From the NCBI RefSeq assembly GCF_021155765.1, contig NC_060110.1, forward strand, positions 10,353,501-10,417,500: a DNA stretch of 64,000 bases, read 5' to 3'. Below, in pieces: positions 10,862 through 25,800 of the stretch; position 1 is the stretch's first letter, and every line of letters starts with the position of its first letter. Below the pieces are notes generated by a model that did no database searches, had not been told where the DNA came from, and worked only from the letters and a program-made list of their open reading frames with translations. The stretch is from Diprion similis (taxonomy: Eukaryota > Arthropoda > Insecta > Hymenoptera > Diprionidae). The position numbers and the translations under genes were made by a program.

Positions 10862-13800
10862 GTACGCATTCTCGTTGTTATATTTTACGTCGTAAACTCG
10901 TAACCGAGTAGCTCCTAATATACCCATGCATACAGTTTTCGAATTTCTAAATCAACACCTTTGCCATTTTTAATAGTAATTTCACCCAGCGTTATGATTC
11001 AAAAAAGCCGGGACAACCGTTTGCGTTTTGCATCCTTTGCAACTTCCCAACATAATCCATGGGATGAAGTTAGGTTCCCGTTACCACTCGCATAACATTA
11101 AACAATCTCAATGTCTTTTAATCCAGTGTCAACCTCGACTATGATCAGTTCCAAAGTATAAAACTAATGTATTTATACATATACCTACCAACCGTGAATA
11201 GCCACGCAAACTTGTATATGCAAATGTAAACTTTGGTTCTAAAAGAGACGACAGTCGGATGTATTGCTGTAGTAAAATATTTACCATCCCCCGACAGTGC
11301 GCGCCGAGAAATAAGGCAGGATCCGCATCCTCATGAATTTCCACCCTCTCGTGTCTTTCAAGGTTCCAACACTGCAGGCTTCAAAATATTCCGGCGAGGA
11401 CGGTTGTAATTTTGAGCATTATTACTACAGCGTAAAAGGCTAACCGTATGTTTTCCGAATGTTTAACCATATGTACAGTTAAATATTCAATTGTATAATT
11501 TTCTGGTTTAATAACACTCGATCACATATGATTTTCGAATATTATTGGATTATTTCAGATGATGTGTAACGGGAAATCGTGTGACATCACTCGAGTGGTA
11601 CACAAGGGAATAGCTTCTGTCGAATTATAGTAGTTGGACATTTTCCAAACATGAATGCATCAAAGTATCCATCACAATTTACAACCTCGTTTTATCTCTT
11701 TAATATTTTTTTTCGCCATGTGTACAGCTGTAACAACAGAGCAATTGCGTTGGAATAGGGTACTCATAATTTTATCATAGATGCATGAATGATTAAAAAA
11801 ATTAAAATGTCTAGAAAAACACTGTAACAGTAGTTTGGCCTTCTTATGCCGTAGCATATCTGGTTCTCCGATTTTCTTTTTATCTTGCACGTAAATTTTG
11901 GCCAGAGAATATTTCGACATAAGTAAGAGATTTTAAAAGGGATCTTCCTGGCTTTGGTTGGAAGAATTCGGATGAGTGATGCAGGATGCCACGTTCCGTG
12001 GAATTGTAAATAAGGTTTAAATACTGTGTGAAAATAAAAGAATTCAATAATCTAATTACCCACAAAGGTAGACTTGGGTAAAGATGAGAAAAACAAATTT
12101 TCTGAAAGGCTTATTAAGACTGTAAGCGTACTCCTTGGGGGGACGAATATCAGTCTAATTATATTCTCTGTACTCTAATTGAAACTAGCATGCAATATAG
12201 AATGAAAAGCATGCTTCCGTCATCATTGCAGAAAGCATCTGTGCTACTTGCAGAAAGTTCATGTGCCTTGATCTTTCCCAACGCACATATACTTAGGCGG
12301 ATCTCTCGTATCTTAGACAGATGATGCAAAAAATTCACCATTCTCGGTGCAGCATCGCGTGCTCCGCCGAACACTTAACTTTTTACAGTATCGCGTGCCG
12401 TTGAGATAGTTTTATGGCAAAAAGTCACGTGCGCGAACGTAAAGTTACCCTATACTATACTCACTACAGAAATCGCGTAAAATACTGTGTCACAGAGAGC
12501 TCTTTGGCTCGGAACTTGAAAATGAACCACGGGATTGAGGTTCCATAGAGTGTAAAGAACATCTTGACACACTATAAGCCAGTTGTCAGCCCTGATAGTT
12601 GGTTGCAGTGCGAGGGGAGACTTGCAACTTTCACTCCAAGTTTCAGCGATTCATATCCCGAGAAAACTCTCGGCCAACTTTGACGAATGCAGAGGCTTCG
12701 TCTGGAGACGAGTCGAGTAGCTTTTCCTCGTAGCTCATCTCTTAAAGCCCTATCATCGAAAACTGGCGTAACTGCTGCAGGATTGCTGACAAATGCAAAC
12801 TCCTGGTTTGTATTTTTGTCACAATCGCTGATTTTTTTTTTTTTTTTTTTCATCTTTTAGTCATCGTAGTTTCAATTTATCGTTGGAAATTTACTCTTCA
12901 GGCGCATATCACTATTCAATCTTCATAACTGGAATAGTCGGTATTACCGCTAACAAGCATTTAATACAGCGGTCTGGTAAGACGTATAATAGGGATTGCA
13001 ACTCACATAAGGGTGGAGTCTCATCTAACTTGAGAATACCGTCGGGAATACCCACTCACAGCTGTTATTAAAGACGAATACCGGTTTGAGTGGACGTTCC
13101 GTTTCACCGAAAATCACACTTGCTGTAGGATTTGATTTTTCTTCGCGTTGTCAACCCAAATTGAAATGCTTTGTAGAGGATCCGTAATCTCCAACGGTTG
13201 GCAAATGAAATACTACTTCATATTTCCGAAGAAATTCATTCGACAAAGAAAAACACTGTATGCTTTCATTCAACGTCTGGATAATCTGCGAACAAAATAC
13301 AAGTATAATACAATATGACAATTGCAGACAAGCTCATACCGTAATTATTCTGACGATTATTTGACAAGAAAGCGAACTCTCAAAAGCTGCATGTACTTAA
13401 AAGAATTCGGTTAATGTAATTCGTTACTTACCGAAGATAGAAGAAGAGATGAGTAATTTTGAGGATTACAATTTATACGGTCGACGCGACTGCTTGCTAG
13501 TATAAAAGGGAGATGATTAAACTTCAATCCTGGGTTTGCAGCCGGCTTTTGTGGAGGCATGTTTAGCTCAAAAGATTCGATTAATTGTTAGCTTTTCTCA
13601 TGTCCCGCCCTAATCGAACCTGTGGTTCTCCATTCGCCTCTGTGGGATCTCTGTCACCAGAGAATTCGTACGGAATTAGCAAACTATATTACTGATGAGT
13701 TCCTTGGTTTATGATGCTTACCGAGTAGGTACTTGCACGGATCTGAAAATGGAACCAACATTTTTTTTCCACCACCCTCAGCAGAGATACATACCACTTT

Positions 13801-16800
13801 TGCAGAAGAAAAATGAATCCAAGCTGGTTCCAAAGTAAATCTTCCACCGTCAGTGGTCTTTTGACGGCGAAAATTTCGCTTAGGTAATTAGAATCAGTCA
13901 CAGTTCACTAGCGGCCAAAGACTAACTCGGCATAATCTATGATTGATCTGAAAAGAAGTTCAGACGCGGGTAGCAAAAATTAGGGAAATCGTGACACTCG
14001 CCTTGGCATGTCCAAGTGATAATTAGAAAGCACTAATTTCTGCACGGTTACGTTTTTCAATATCAAGAGTACATGTCGCGTGAACATAGACGATGTCTCG
14101 CAGTTCTGAGATTTATTGGAATTGAGGTAATTCACTTGTGACGGGTGAGAACAACAGCAAAGGTATCTTCAGTGCTTCAGGGGCGGAAGGATCGCGGTTT
14201 AATAAGGGATTGGAGGTAGAATCCAGGGCGGAAAAGGAAGAGGGACACGTGCACTGCACCGGCTCGAGATGAGGATCGTGCCTCGCGTCTCGAGTGGATC
14301 TTTTCGTTTCTATGCTCTGCACAAGCTAACTTCTATGGTGACGACTCCTCGTTGTTTGGTTGAGAAAATGTCACTAGAGAACGCACGTAAGCTGTTAAAG
14401 AATGCAAAGAGACTAGGAAACTTTTTAAACTCTAGCTAATAGCTGGGATTTAGCACTCAGGAAAATGGATATCAAATGTAACTGCAGGGCGATTGTTTTG
14501 ATTTCTGAACTCAATGAACATACAACTTCAGGACGTCAGCATCAACATTTTATTTTCAACGAGCATTGATCAAACAAACTTAACGTCAAACATTACTACG
14601 AAATCATTTATTACTTCTATACTTTTTTTAAATTTGTTACAATTTGATGCGAAACTAGTTCTCTCATTAACTCCTTCATCAGCGTTTCCAGTAATTATAC
14701 CGCGGCATAATATGTTCGAGCAATCGATACTTGTAACAATCGAGCCTGACAAAAGACAAACCCAATTTTAATGAAGCGAGTCCCGTTATATCTTTCCGCT
14801 TTCAAACGAGCATGCAGATAGAATCGAAGAATTCAAGCACTATTGTTCCGCGCCATTATACAGACATATAAACCGTCAAATATAAAGCTCTGCAAGCGAA
14901 GCATATCACGGTGCGCAAGAATGGCGTCAGAGGAAGGATTGATTTTATATTTGGCGTGCGACTTGACGAATTGTGGTTAACTCCAATGCAACGTCAAGAA
15001 CTTAAAGAAGTTGAATCTTTCAGTCGTATTGAATTAGATATTCGCAGAGTAGCTCCTCGGAGAACAAGGATCCAATCGAGTACCGAGGATCGCGATTTTC
15101 GACGAAACTTGTGGTTTGTTTGATCCACGTTTGGAGTCGGAGATACTAGGAACTATAAATTTAAGGATCTCAAACGTGTTTCCAGTCACCAGAGAAATGT
15201 GAATATCCTCTTGAGCCTTCCGTACGCCTGGCATGAATGTTGAATTTGGTAGCGTAGTTAGAGGGGCACCAGAGGTAAATGTTCGCTCATTAGCAGGCCT
15301 CGCCTTGACCCTTCACCCCCTTCGTCCTCCCCCCAGCGCTGCTGGTAGCTGAGAATCCTGGAAAAGTGGCGAACCCTTTGGTGACGGTGGTTTCCATTTG
15401 TAGACTGCGTTGGAAAATCCTTGAGCTTCCGGATAACAGCGGATGGAAGGCACGTGACAAACAAACATGAGCCAAGCTTCATCCCTACGTGTTCTGTAAC
15501 CAAGGCAAATTCCACATTATACGTATAGAAATGTGTGAAATTCTGGTGGAAAGTAAGGAGCTGAAAACAAATTTGGGAAATTATGGATCCGGACTTGACA
15601 CGATCTTGTGAAACGTATTTTTCGATCACTATAAACACGAGTAGACACTTACGGTTGAGATATTGTGTTGGTTGGTTACCTATTACAATCCATATAGAGA
15701 GAATGACACGCATTATATTTATACTGTGTCTGGAAAATTTAGTTTGAGATTATTTTTGGTAAGCCGTTTAATTCCGCGTTACGAGGGAAACATACTGTAG
15801 GTTAAACATGTTAAATTAATGCCTGAATAGACCGTTTTTCCGTTACCCAAACCAATAATTTTATGTTACCTCAATACGTTAGGTACTGACCGTAGTACGC
15901 ACATTGAAAATAGCTACGTGCCACAAATTACCTGTCCATTATTTCCTTGCCGCGAATCTACACCACACCTTCTGCATGATATCAAGTTTATGTGAACGTT
16001 AATCCATTCAGAGAGCTTCCATAAATTACGTGACGCACTCGAGGGGGATGTGGTCAAGGAATTCCAAGTGGAGGGCTTGATACCGTTGTTACGTAACGAT
16101 ATTTTTTTTCGTTAAACGATAGATTTTATGTCTTATTAATAACGAGCTTTAATTTTTTCGACAAACGAGGATCATTAATGGAAAAATTCATATTGGGGGT
16201 ACACTTCAACTACAAGGGTACGTTAAATATTCGCTTTGCAGGTTGAAAGTATCACTATGCCATTGCTCGAAAATTCGAAGAGTTTTTCACTCATCTTTCA
16301 TACTTTTGTTTTTAGTGCGTGACGTACGTACCAATTGTAATATATGCCTATCATCTAATGACGATGCGTTGCTGCAAGTGTACACAATATAACCATGATC
16401 AGGACATAGGGATGGGAGTAACCATCGCAATGCGTTTGTAATTGACGGCGTATTTCGATGCACCCCAAATTCTGCCGCTGTCGCGAACTTATAGCCCGAG
16501 GCCATTGTACTGTTTCAACCCTCTATTTGTCCTGTATGGCCGTATTTTATGAAGCCGTAGCTACATCATTGCATTCTACGAGGCTGCAGGGTATCAATGG
16601 GTTGGAGAGGGATGCAGACGTCGGGAAATTCGAGCGAAAAAGCCTGAATAACTTCAACCATGCCAAGCCTCCGGCACCGCTGGCTCATGATAATTAGAAT
16701 CTGTCATGAATACCATCAATTTAGAGTCTCTGAACCAGTTTACCATCGAGGGGAAAGTATTCGATGTTGAATTTGCGGGAGCAGATTCAGATTTGGAAAT

Positions 16801-19800
16801 TGCAAAACAAGCCCTTCGAACGCCATCATGTATTGCGTTCATCTGTATTCCGCTACTGTTGATGTATGTTGCAGGAAATTGTCTACTGAAACAGTTTTGT
16901 AGATGATGAAACGCAGTCCAAGTTCCATTAATCAATCTGACAAACTCATAGAATATAAACCGTATGCCTGAGAGCACAAATTCACAAGATAGTGTAGTAA
17001 TTACTATAGCTCTAGGCGGCTAGGTTGACAGCAATTTGGCGGTAAACCATCTTGCAATGAATGGACCTTCTTGAGAGGGCCTCAAGTTTTATTTACAAAA
17101 AATTCTGTATCGTGACCATCCAAAAATACGCCACATCTGAAGTTAATCTACAGAGTTGGGCAATTTTTGCAGACTTTATCCCAGTTATTATTACTGGATT
17201 TCTATCCGTACTTGAGAACAATTAATAATAACTGAAGCAGCTGTCCGAACCTTTCCAGAGTAGTTAGGACTCGTTGATCAGGCGATATACCAGCTCAGCA
17301 ACCACCATTTGGGGAAACAGCTGCGTGTGACGAAGTCAGATTTGTGGCATCCTTCATCTCTGTTAATCTGCCGTGAGATTAGCTCCGAAGGGAAACAAGA
17401 TAAAGATGCGGCGAGTGAATGCAGGGATACAGAGACATTGGTATTAATTTTGCTCAAGCGTACATCTCGATATGACTTGAAGTTAAACGTACGATGTCTT
17501 CATCAGATGCTCTTCATGGAAGAGAGTTCCGTTCACATTTATGGTCTTTGAACAGCACAGTTTATCACTGAATATAAGGCATCCAGCAGAATGAACTTAG
17601 CCTGGTAAATAGTATAAAGTCACGTGATATCGATACGGATCCAGATAATTATTCTGTCGCTTTCTACCAAGACTGATGTCTAGGCACAGTATGCTAATTC
17701 GTAGATATCTTTCCAAGTATTTGTACTCACAGCACTTAGTCGAAGGATCCTACTTCAACAAGCGGCGACGATGGTTAATAGTTTCAGACTACGGTGAAGG
17801 GAATCTACATAGTGAACTATTTCGCTCGAATATACCGCCGTTTGAACTCGCCCGCTTTGAAACGTCGTATTCGAATATCCAGTCCAACTATTTCACTCTC
17901 TTTGGCTCACCAGATAGCACTCAGAGAGACGGAAGCTCATTGTTACTTGACACTCCCAGCTTGACTGCCGATCGATATCTCTATCGCGGAAAGAAATGGC
18001 TTACTTGAGCTATTTTTTTTTCTTTCATGCCCCTCGTTAAAAGAGAGCCGTAAAAAGGAAATGAATAAAGCAGAAAGTCCATGAGGTAAAACGCTTACAG
18101 CGATAACTAGCATCAGTTCAAATCGTCGGTATATCCTGATGCTTGTTGAACTAAACAGGAGTCACATTTTACCTGGAGAAGAGAAATAATTTTTGAGATA
18201 CTATATTCATATATGAATATAGAGACCAGCTTTGGAGAACTGTTTAACAGATGGGGTGATAGTGCCATTACACTCTGAGAATTCAGTAAATTAGGAACTA
18301 GTAATTTAGAGAGGCATTATACAATATAAGCTTAAAAAATCAAAACGTATAGAGATTTTTATTGAGGCAAACTACGTTGTTTATAACTTAAAGCCATTAC
18401 ACAGTTTTTGTTCTCAAGTTTTGAGATGTTTGTACATTTCATTACAGATAGTAAATTGTACTGCTTATGATTACCCGTCATAGAAGTATTTTATCATCTT
18501 GAACCAGTATTTCGTCCAAAATTTTTTTCCACTTTGACAAAATCAAGCCTTAGCTTCAGTATTTGTTTACATATCGAGTTGTTGGACAAGTTTTAGTAGC
18601 GGCTGAGTTTGGCACAAATCGATTGAAGTTATAAGCTGCCAGCTATTCGAACTATCTAAACTTGAGCTATTTGATACAAATACATATGTATACGGTATTA
18701 TGGAAAGTGATTGCTTGCATGTCTGTTGACAGGTACGAAATATTGAGCCACGGTAGCTGGTACAAAAGGCACGGAACATTCTCCACGCTATAAGCGGTAC
18801 AATAAACATAGTCGCACGTATCGCAGACATGAACGAGCGCTTTGTATGTTTGCTCCAGTTTAAGGACATATTTGCGTACTGAAAATGCCTCAAGAATATA
18901 ATATACTATGATACACGGATCGAGGTGCAGACGCCACCCTCTGATCTAATCGAAGTACTTCAAACTAATGCCAGCCTTCAAGGAAGTGACTGAATGACTC
19001 TTAGATAAGCACGAAATGTCAGGTCACCGAAGCAGGTTTAATTTACCGAATCAAATCACTGATCGATTTGTGTGTCTGAAAGTAAACTTCGTTCAGCGGT
19101 CTATTCAAGTGGCTGACCGCATCACAACATTACTACTTACCACAGCTTGATACGGTAGTGTAGGTAGATCTACCGCAAATCGTATAAGCCACAATGGTCA
19201 TTATTCGCGAGTATCAGGTGGCCGAATTTTGAGTATTAACAACAAGCCATATTTGCATAAGCTTCAGTGTTAGTCCGCAACAATTGTATTCTGCTCCTTT
19301 CATATCGCGTCAAATCCGCCACTTGTGTATGTTCACTGAAATGCACGGCGTTTTCAGTGTGCATAGGTATGAGTTATCGCGGAACATTGTGGTGCATCCA
19401 AGCATGGCTTGAGAATCCGTATAAAATTTATCTCACTGTAAGCAGGAGCACTAGAGCTCCCTTTGCAGATCACGCATTGCGGGCGATTAAAGCCAAGAAT
19501 CAGATTCCCTGAACGTCACGCAAGTCGATAAATTCAATACTCGTTGATCCGGATTCTCTATTATATCCCCGCCAACTCAAGTTTCCCCTTCCAAAGTCAA
19601 TCTGAATCCATGCTTCACGATCATGCTTTATCACGCAAGATGCTGTTAGAACGCTGCGTCACTTTTTCGAATGCCGGATTCCTCGAAATTGTATTTTATA
19701 ATTGTTGTTATTGAACATTGTATAAAATTTAGTGCACTGTACACTTTATAATCATAAAAACATTCTATGACTGTACAAGTCTCAAGCGCATAATTTCCGA

Positions 19801-22800
19801 CTCTTCTCAACCGTCAATAATTAATTTGGTCGCGCTATGAATATTTTTCTTTTGGTCACGCGTCAGAGTATCATAACTTGCGCCAAGGCAGCGCGGTTCT
19901 GTTTTGTTACACAACAGTGTTATATGGTAAGTTATTTTAGAAATATATGAGAACTCGTTAGCAGCTGCTGTACAAGGGCTGGAGAAAAAACATTTATTGT
20001 TATAAAGAAAGATAAGCTTCAATTAACTACGTTGCCTAAGAAAATTTATTCAACATCTTGGAAATGAAATTGAAAAGTAGCTGGAAAATAACGTTCTAAT
20101 TATTTATCGAAACGACTTGTTTATCGTCAGAATTTCACTCAGAATTGTAATAATGTGTAATTGAAATTGAAGTATACATAGCTCGACCCGTTTTATACGT
20201 CGCAATTACAAACCAAGTAGACAAACAGTTGCTGCCTATGGTAGACACTTGAAAAGAAGTTTAGCACAAAAATTTTATACCGTGAGTGTTATTACAATCG
20301 AAAAACCCATTGGAAGTATGAATGTAGCGTAGAATGGCGTGAGAAGTTTTTCAGCGACGTGATCTCTGTCTATACATTGTATGAGAGGCTCATATTGAAG
20401 TTGGGGGTTTGAAGCGAGTCTGGGATCGTTGAGAAAGGCAATTGCCTAACTATAAAGCTGTTCTTTACTAGAGCTAGGGTGTACGGCTTGTCCGCGAAAT
20501 TTTTTATCGAAATAATACTTTCGTCACGATTCTGCTTTGAAGTGCGTCTAGACTCGAAAATAAAATACATATACGTAGCTGAAAATCGGTAATTGTTCAT
20601 GTAACCTTCCCATAGTAATACAAATAATTAAGCAATGACAATACTCATTCTGAATTCTGTGATAAAAAATTGTGGCAATTCAAAATCCAAATACCGTGAT
20701 AAGACCACGAGCACAAGTCATTGTTGCGTCGGATCAACAAAAATCCGATTGGAACCGTACACCTGATTGTGAGGTTAGTGCTGGAAATAAACCCTCGTAG
20801 AATATCGCAGTATACGATCAACGGTCTGTGTGTTTGACGAGTAATAAAATGCGAGGGTAGTTTATAGCCAATTGAGGTGAATGTCTACCTGCACTAGTAT
20901 TTCCGTATATTATATCAAGGCGTATCTGAGAATTTTGTGCACACATACATACAAAAACATAATACGTCACACCGAGGTGACTCTGGGTCGCAAATCATGT
21001 GCCCTGTACGAGGATGAACAAATACTGCAGAGTCTTTTCCCAACTAAATGGAAGCCAACCTAGCCGTGGCTCGTAGTCAACGAACTAACTGATTAAGAGT
21101 GAAAAATCAGTCAGCGCATTTTTTCAAATATACATAGATTACTGGTTTCAATGAGATAAAAAGTAACCATAAGTAGCTTCCAAAAATGCGTTGTGAATAA
21201 AACATTTGACAGGTACAGTCTGATCTTATCCGTGCACGTTGGCGTTGAAGTTTCTTGAATGCACCTGAAGTGCGAAGTTCAAGCGGAAGTGAGATAAACA
21301 CAATGTTCAAACAATTTTGCTCATTACTTTGCGCGCTACTGCAGTCTATTTAGGAAGAGAATTTCAGTCATCATGAGTGTAAGGGTACAACAATTTACAG
21401 AGTCCGTTTTCCAGTAACTTATCCAGCTAAGTCTGTTTAACAAAGGTTCGTTAGATAGATATAACGATCATATGCATATAAATAATCAAAGTTTATGAGC
21501 ACCACTTGAGGCGTGTGAATTTTTCCGGCTAATTTCACATCATTATATCAGACGAATTCCCCGCTCTTCGAAACGCTTCTGGTGATCAGATTCGCTGTGA
21601 TCTTTTTCATCCCTCGATTCACCTGCAGATATTCCAGGAAAGAAGTGTCTCCTTTCCACAGGTCACTGCCCTATAGGCTCACGCTACTAGGTAGGTGTTT
21701 TTCTAAAGGTTGAGTAGAAGCAGTAATTACAAGCACGCGTATGCACGAGACGTCGACACATGAGGTGCGGTGTTAGCCAGACGAGAGTACCGCGCTGCTA
21801 TTCGAGGGGGGATCCAAGCTAAGCCACGTGACCACTTTGCTCACGCAAGAGTTAGTCTCCTTTGCTGATCCTATTAGAAGTGGAGAAGAGGCTCTTTGCG
21901 GGGTGCGAAATTTTTACGCCGTTGCTTTTGATTAACGATAAGTATTCTTTATTCGGGTACCTACTCCAGTCGCTTGAACTCGACGGTTCGTAGTAAGGCA
22001 TACTTTTCGCATTATCCCTTACTCGAGTTACTACGTACGATGCCTTCTCACCAGCTTACGAATTTACACTAAATTAAAAAAACCTCTGGGATTTGTACAG
22101 TTTTTCTGCTCGTTATTTCCTCATTCCAGCTGTGTAACATCTCATTTGCCACTTCTATACGAAGTTATTATTATAGGTACTACAGAAGTCTATGTGAAAA
22201 TATTCAAAATTTCTACGGCATATGAATGTTTCATTAATTCATTTCAGACAATTTGTAACTTACGATCACGCTTGGTTCATTAACTTTTCACGGCACTTCA
22301 CCTATGCACCAGAATTAACTCGGGAACAGAGGGTGCAATTTTCTGATATTTCTTGCGTGTAGTGCTTTCGAGGATGGCGGCACCACCACCGTCGGATTCA
22401 ACCTTTATGAGGGTTCAACGACTCGCTAGAGTTCCATGCACACACTACGCCTGCATGTGCATTGCATCCAAGGCACACAACTGTACTTGTATTTGTGCTC
22501 AGGTTGCCCTACAATTCTGGTGCATTGTCATTGTGCATAGCGAAATATGAAAATGGGAGTACTTCCGACGGTGGATGTTCAATTCTTCAAATTGCACTTT
22601 GGCATATGAGAAATCCTACCGGGGAAATACTTGTTTGGTCGGATCAACCGAGTACTGTAATATCTGCAAAAAATTAGATGCATGACGTCGAAGATCACGA
22701 ATTTGAGTAATTAAATTTACGCCGAATTAATCTGCGAATCCTGATACCTCTTGTGTCTAGTAATATTTTTACCCGATTCTCGTGGAGACATATATTTTTC

Positions 22801-25800
22801 CTGTCTCTATTTTCTTTATTCCAGTCGTGAAAGACCTCCGCAATCTCTCAGGTTCAGGTTCAGGTTCAGGTTCATATCTCCGTCCATTCCATCTGCATCC
22901 TTGCGAGATTCACACCAGATCCCCAACCCTCGGAATACGGGTACTTGAGTCTGCTTCAATTTCCGTTGAATCTGTCGCCAGTGTTGGTAGGGAGCCAGCG
23001 AGAATGCCGAGTTCAGCCAAACCCGAGTAATGCGTGTGAAATGATTATTAAGTGAGTGCCTATAGTGAAATTAACCCGTCTGCAGAAATTGGAGAGCCCA
23101 TCGGGAATTGAAACGGGCAATGAGAGAGCATAAAAGCCTTCATGACACCGGCTGCTGTATTCTTCAGCCCATTCAAAACGACCGCATTCACCAGCCTATA
23201 ATTATTTTATTTACGGTATGTCAGGCGGGGTTGTACTTAATGCAAAGCAAGTGAGGCGGAAGCTTCCGTGTCCTTTTGCGATATGTAACATTTTGTGTCA
23301 TGCACCTGACGGTTTCTGCTTAATTAGCGTGTAATTGGTTAAGTTAGCGATGTGCTAGACATCGATTCCCAGTCTCTTTCACTTCTTCTGGGTATCAGAA
23401 TGATAAATTCGAAATTCATAAGGAGAATAATTAAAATACAAGAATATAATAATTGAATACTGAGAAGGAATTTGAAAAATTTGAATGTCTGAGACTATTC
23501 TATTCCATTCAACTGAAGCTTTATTTTATTGGCGCGAGATGAAAAATTTCCTGGCTTCTATGCTACGTATAAATTTCCCATTTCATTATTCCGTACTAGC
23601 ATTCTGCAGGTCCGGAATCGTACCACAATATGTATATTGGTATAGACCACCAAATAGGTGATTCGTTTCACACAGTCAAGACATTTGAAAATAGTAATGA
23701 AATTCATAAATTATACCTATGTTGTTAATTCTGATAGATTTTTATAATTGGTTTCAAAGATCTTGTAGACATTTACGGGATCAATAGAATGTTGTACATT
23801 TTCTGATCCTGAATTGATGGTTGCAAGTTTCATTTTCTTCTTCGTCATATTCTTCAGGGATAAAAAGTTGCAAAAGATATACCTTGAAGTGGTAATAAAT
23901 TACCCTTAAGAGACAGTATTAGCTGATTACCTTGTAACGTACAGCGTTAGTTTAGTTTTTCTTTTCTATTACGACTATATTCAATATCAATCTCCGAAGA
24001 AATGGGATTGAAATTCAAATCCATCCAGAAATGGAGGAACATGGTATCGCGGATTCGGAAGTCCAGTCGAGTAACAGAAGGTGAAAAGAAGCCATAAATT
24101 ATCAATTGTAAAAATCGTTTGAAACGAGATTTTCCCCTAAGGCTTGAAAAATCAATCATTCACATCCAACTGCACGAAAAATTCACTTCTACGGTGAAAT
24201 TATTAGTCTTCGAAGCACTACAAGAACCGAGGATTTCCAAGTTTAATTAAGGTACCTTCGAGTGCCCGAAAGTAGAGGTAATCTTAAGTAGAAATTTTCA
24301 TCAGGTTCAGATCAGGCCATGATCAGGCTTGCCTTACCGCCTGATCAAGTGCACGTCGGGCTACCTGATCAGGACCTGACCAGATATGTAACGAACCGTT
24401 CTGGGATGCCCTGATCAGGCTGAGTTCAGTTAAGATGGCCAGGCCCTGATCAGGTGTTGGTAAGAACTGCATCAGGGCCTTATCAGGCGCTTGTCACAGC
24501 AGGATGAGGGCGGAAGGTTAGGAAGATACTTAAAATAATTATAAATTGTAAAACGATGTTTCGTACGATTTTACCCTACGCAGACGTGCCTGATATTAAC
24601 CTGACGGCCACATCAGACACGTCTTGGTAAGGAATGTCTGTGGCGGTCCTGATCAGGGCCACGTCGAGTGTGAATTAAGGAGGCATGCCTGATTTCAACC
24701 TGATCATGATCAGATTTCTACTCGCGAATATGGAATCCGACGCAAGCAGTATGTTCGTGAAATATGCTTCGCATGAATTTGGAATCCTCCCCGACTGTTA
24801 CCCGCGGTGAAGAAATGATAAAACTATATTTTCCAATTTTATTATAACACTAACACACACACACACACACACACACAGCCCTCAAGCGAAGAGACAAGAA
24901 GACGAGAAGAGAAACGTAATGAAATTGTTGAGATACCACGTTGGTTCTAATTCTCAATCCTCTGACCGTGAAATTTGAAACGAACGAGGCAAATAATGTC
25001 GGTTGAAATGAAAATGTCACGTTAAAGGTGAGAGTCGACTAGCAGAGTCTTGTTGTTTTTTTTTCTTTCCTTCTCGTATTAAAGACAATTAAGAATTTGT
25101 CTCCGTAATTTTAGGATAAAAATATTTTCCTAACTCTGAATGCTAACAAAACTAAAAACTTGGTCAACGAATATAATTTTCATCTTTGCGGTTGTTTGAT
25201 TGAAATTAACACTCGAACGGAGGTGTTAGAGGAACTTTTTTATGTGAGAAAGTATCGGGTGTTATAAAGAGGAAGAGCAATATTTTTTACTGTATAATAT
25301 TATCCGCACGCTTTGAAGGCTGAATTTTGGCTCAGTTTCTTCGGTGCCTCGTATAGTCTTAATTTTTCCCGCCCGCGTTACGTCCTTCTATTTGCCTCGT
25401 TAGCGACATACAACGTGATTGGAATAATAATATGACGAAATAATTGGATCAGAATGAAGTGGAGTTGAGCGGCGACGAGAAAGTTGTGAAAAAAAAGGTT
25501 GCTGGGGTACTGCAGAGTGATTTCATTACAACGGTGATAAGTAAGGGTTCGTTATTCGAGCCCAATAGTGCCCGACTAACGTATCTCATCGAATAACAAA
25601 CGGAACATAACGCCGATGTGTACTTAGAATACGCACCTCAATTAACGCCGCCAGTAGAGTCATACGATACGCGATGCACTTTAGCTAGTAACTCCCGACT
25701 GACATTGAGTAAACAAATCGATCGTCCATTAGTATTGCACCCCGTAAACGAAAAGAAGAGATAAAGATAGAATACGGGGCGCTTTGTTTATAATTTATTA

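Noticed and set aside
15258..15713. 151-aa minus-strand open frame in Tusp intron 1
   Set aside because: No domain, no hydrophobic or repeat pattern typical of a protein, no promoter or splice context. Likely chance.
17676..18008. 110-aa plus-strand open frame in Tusp intron 1
   Set aside because: No family resemblance and no splice or regulatory support.
22848..22874. Interstitial telomere repeat
   Set aside because: The unit is TCAGGT, not the insect TTAGG or the beetle TCAGG pentamer, and the tract is very short.
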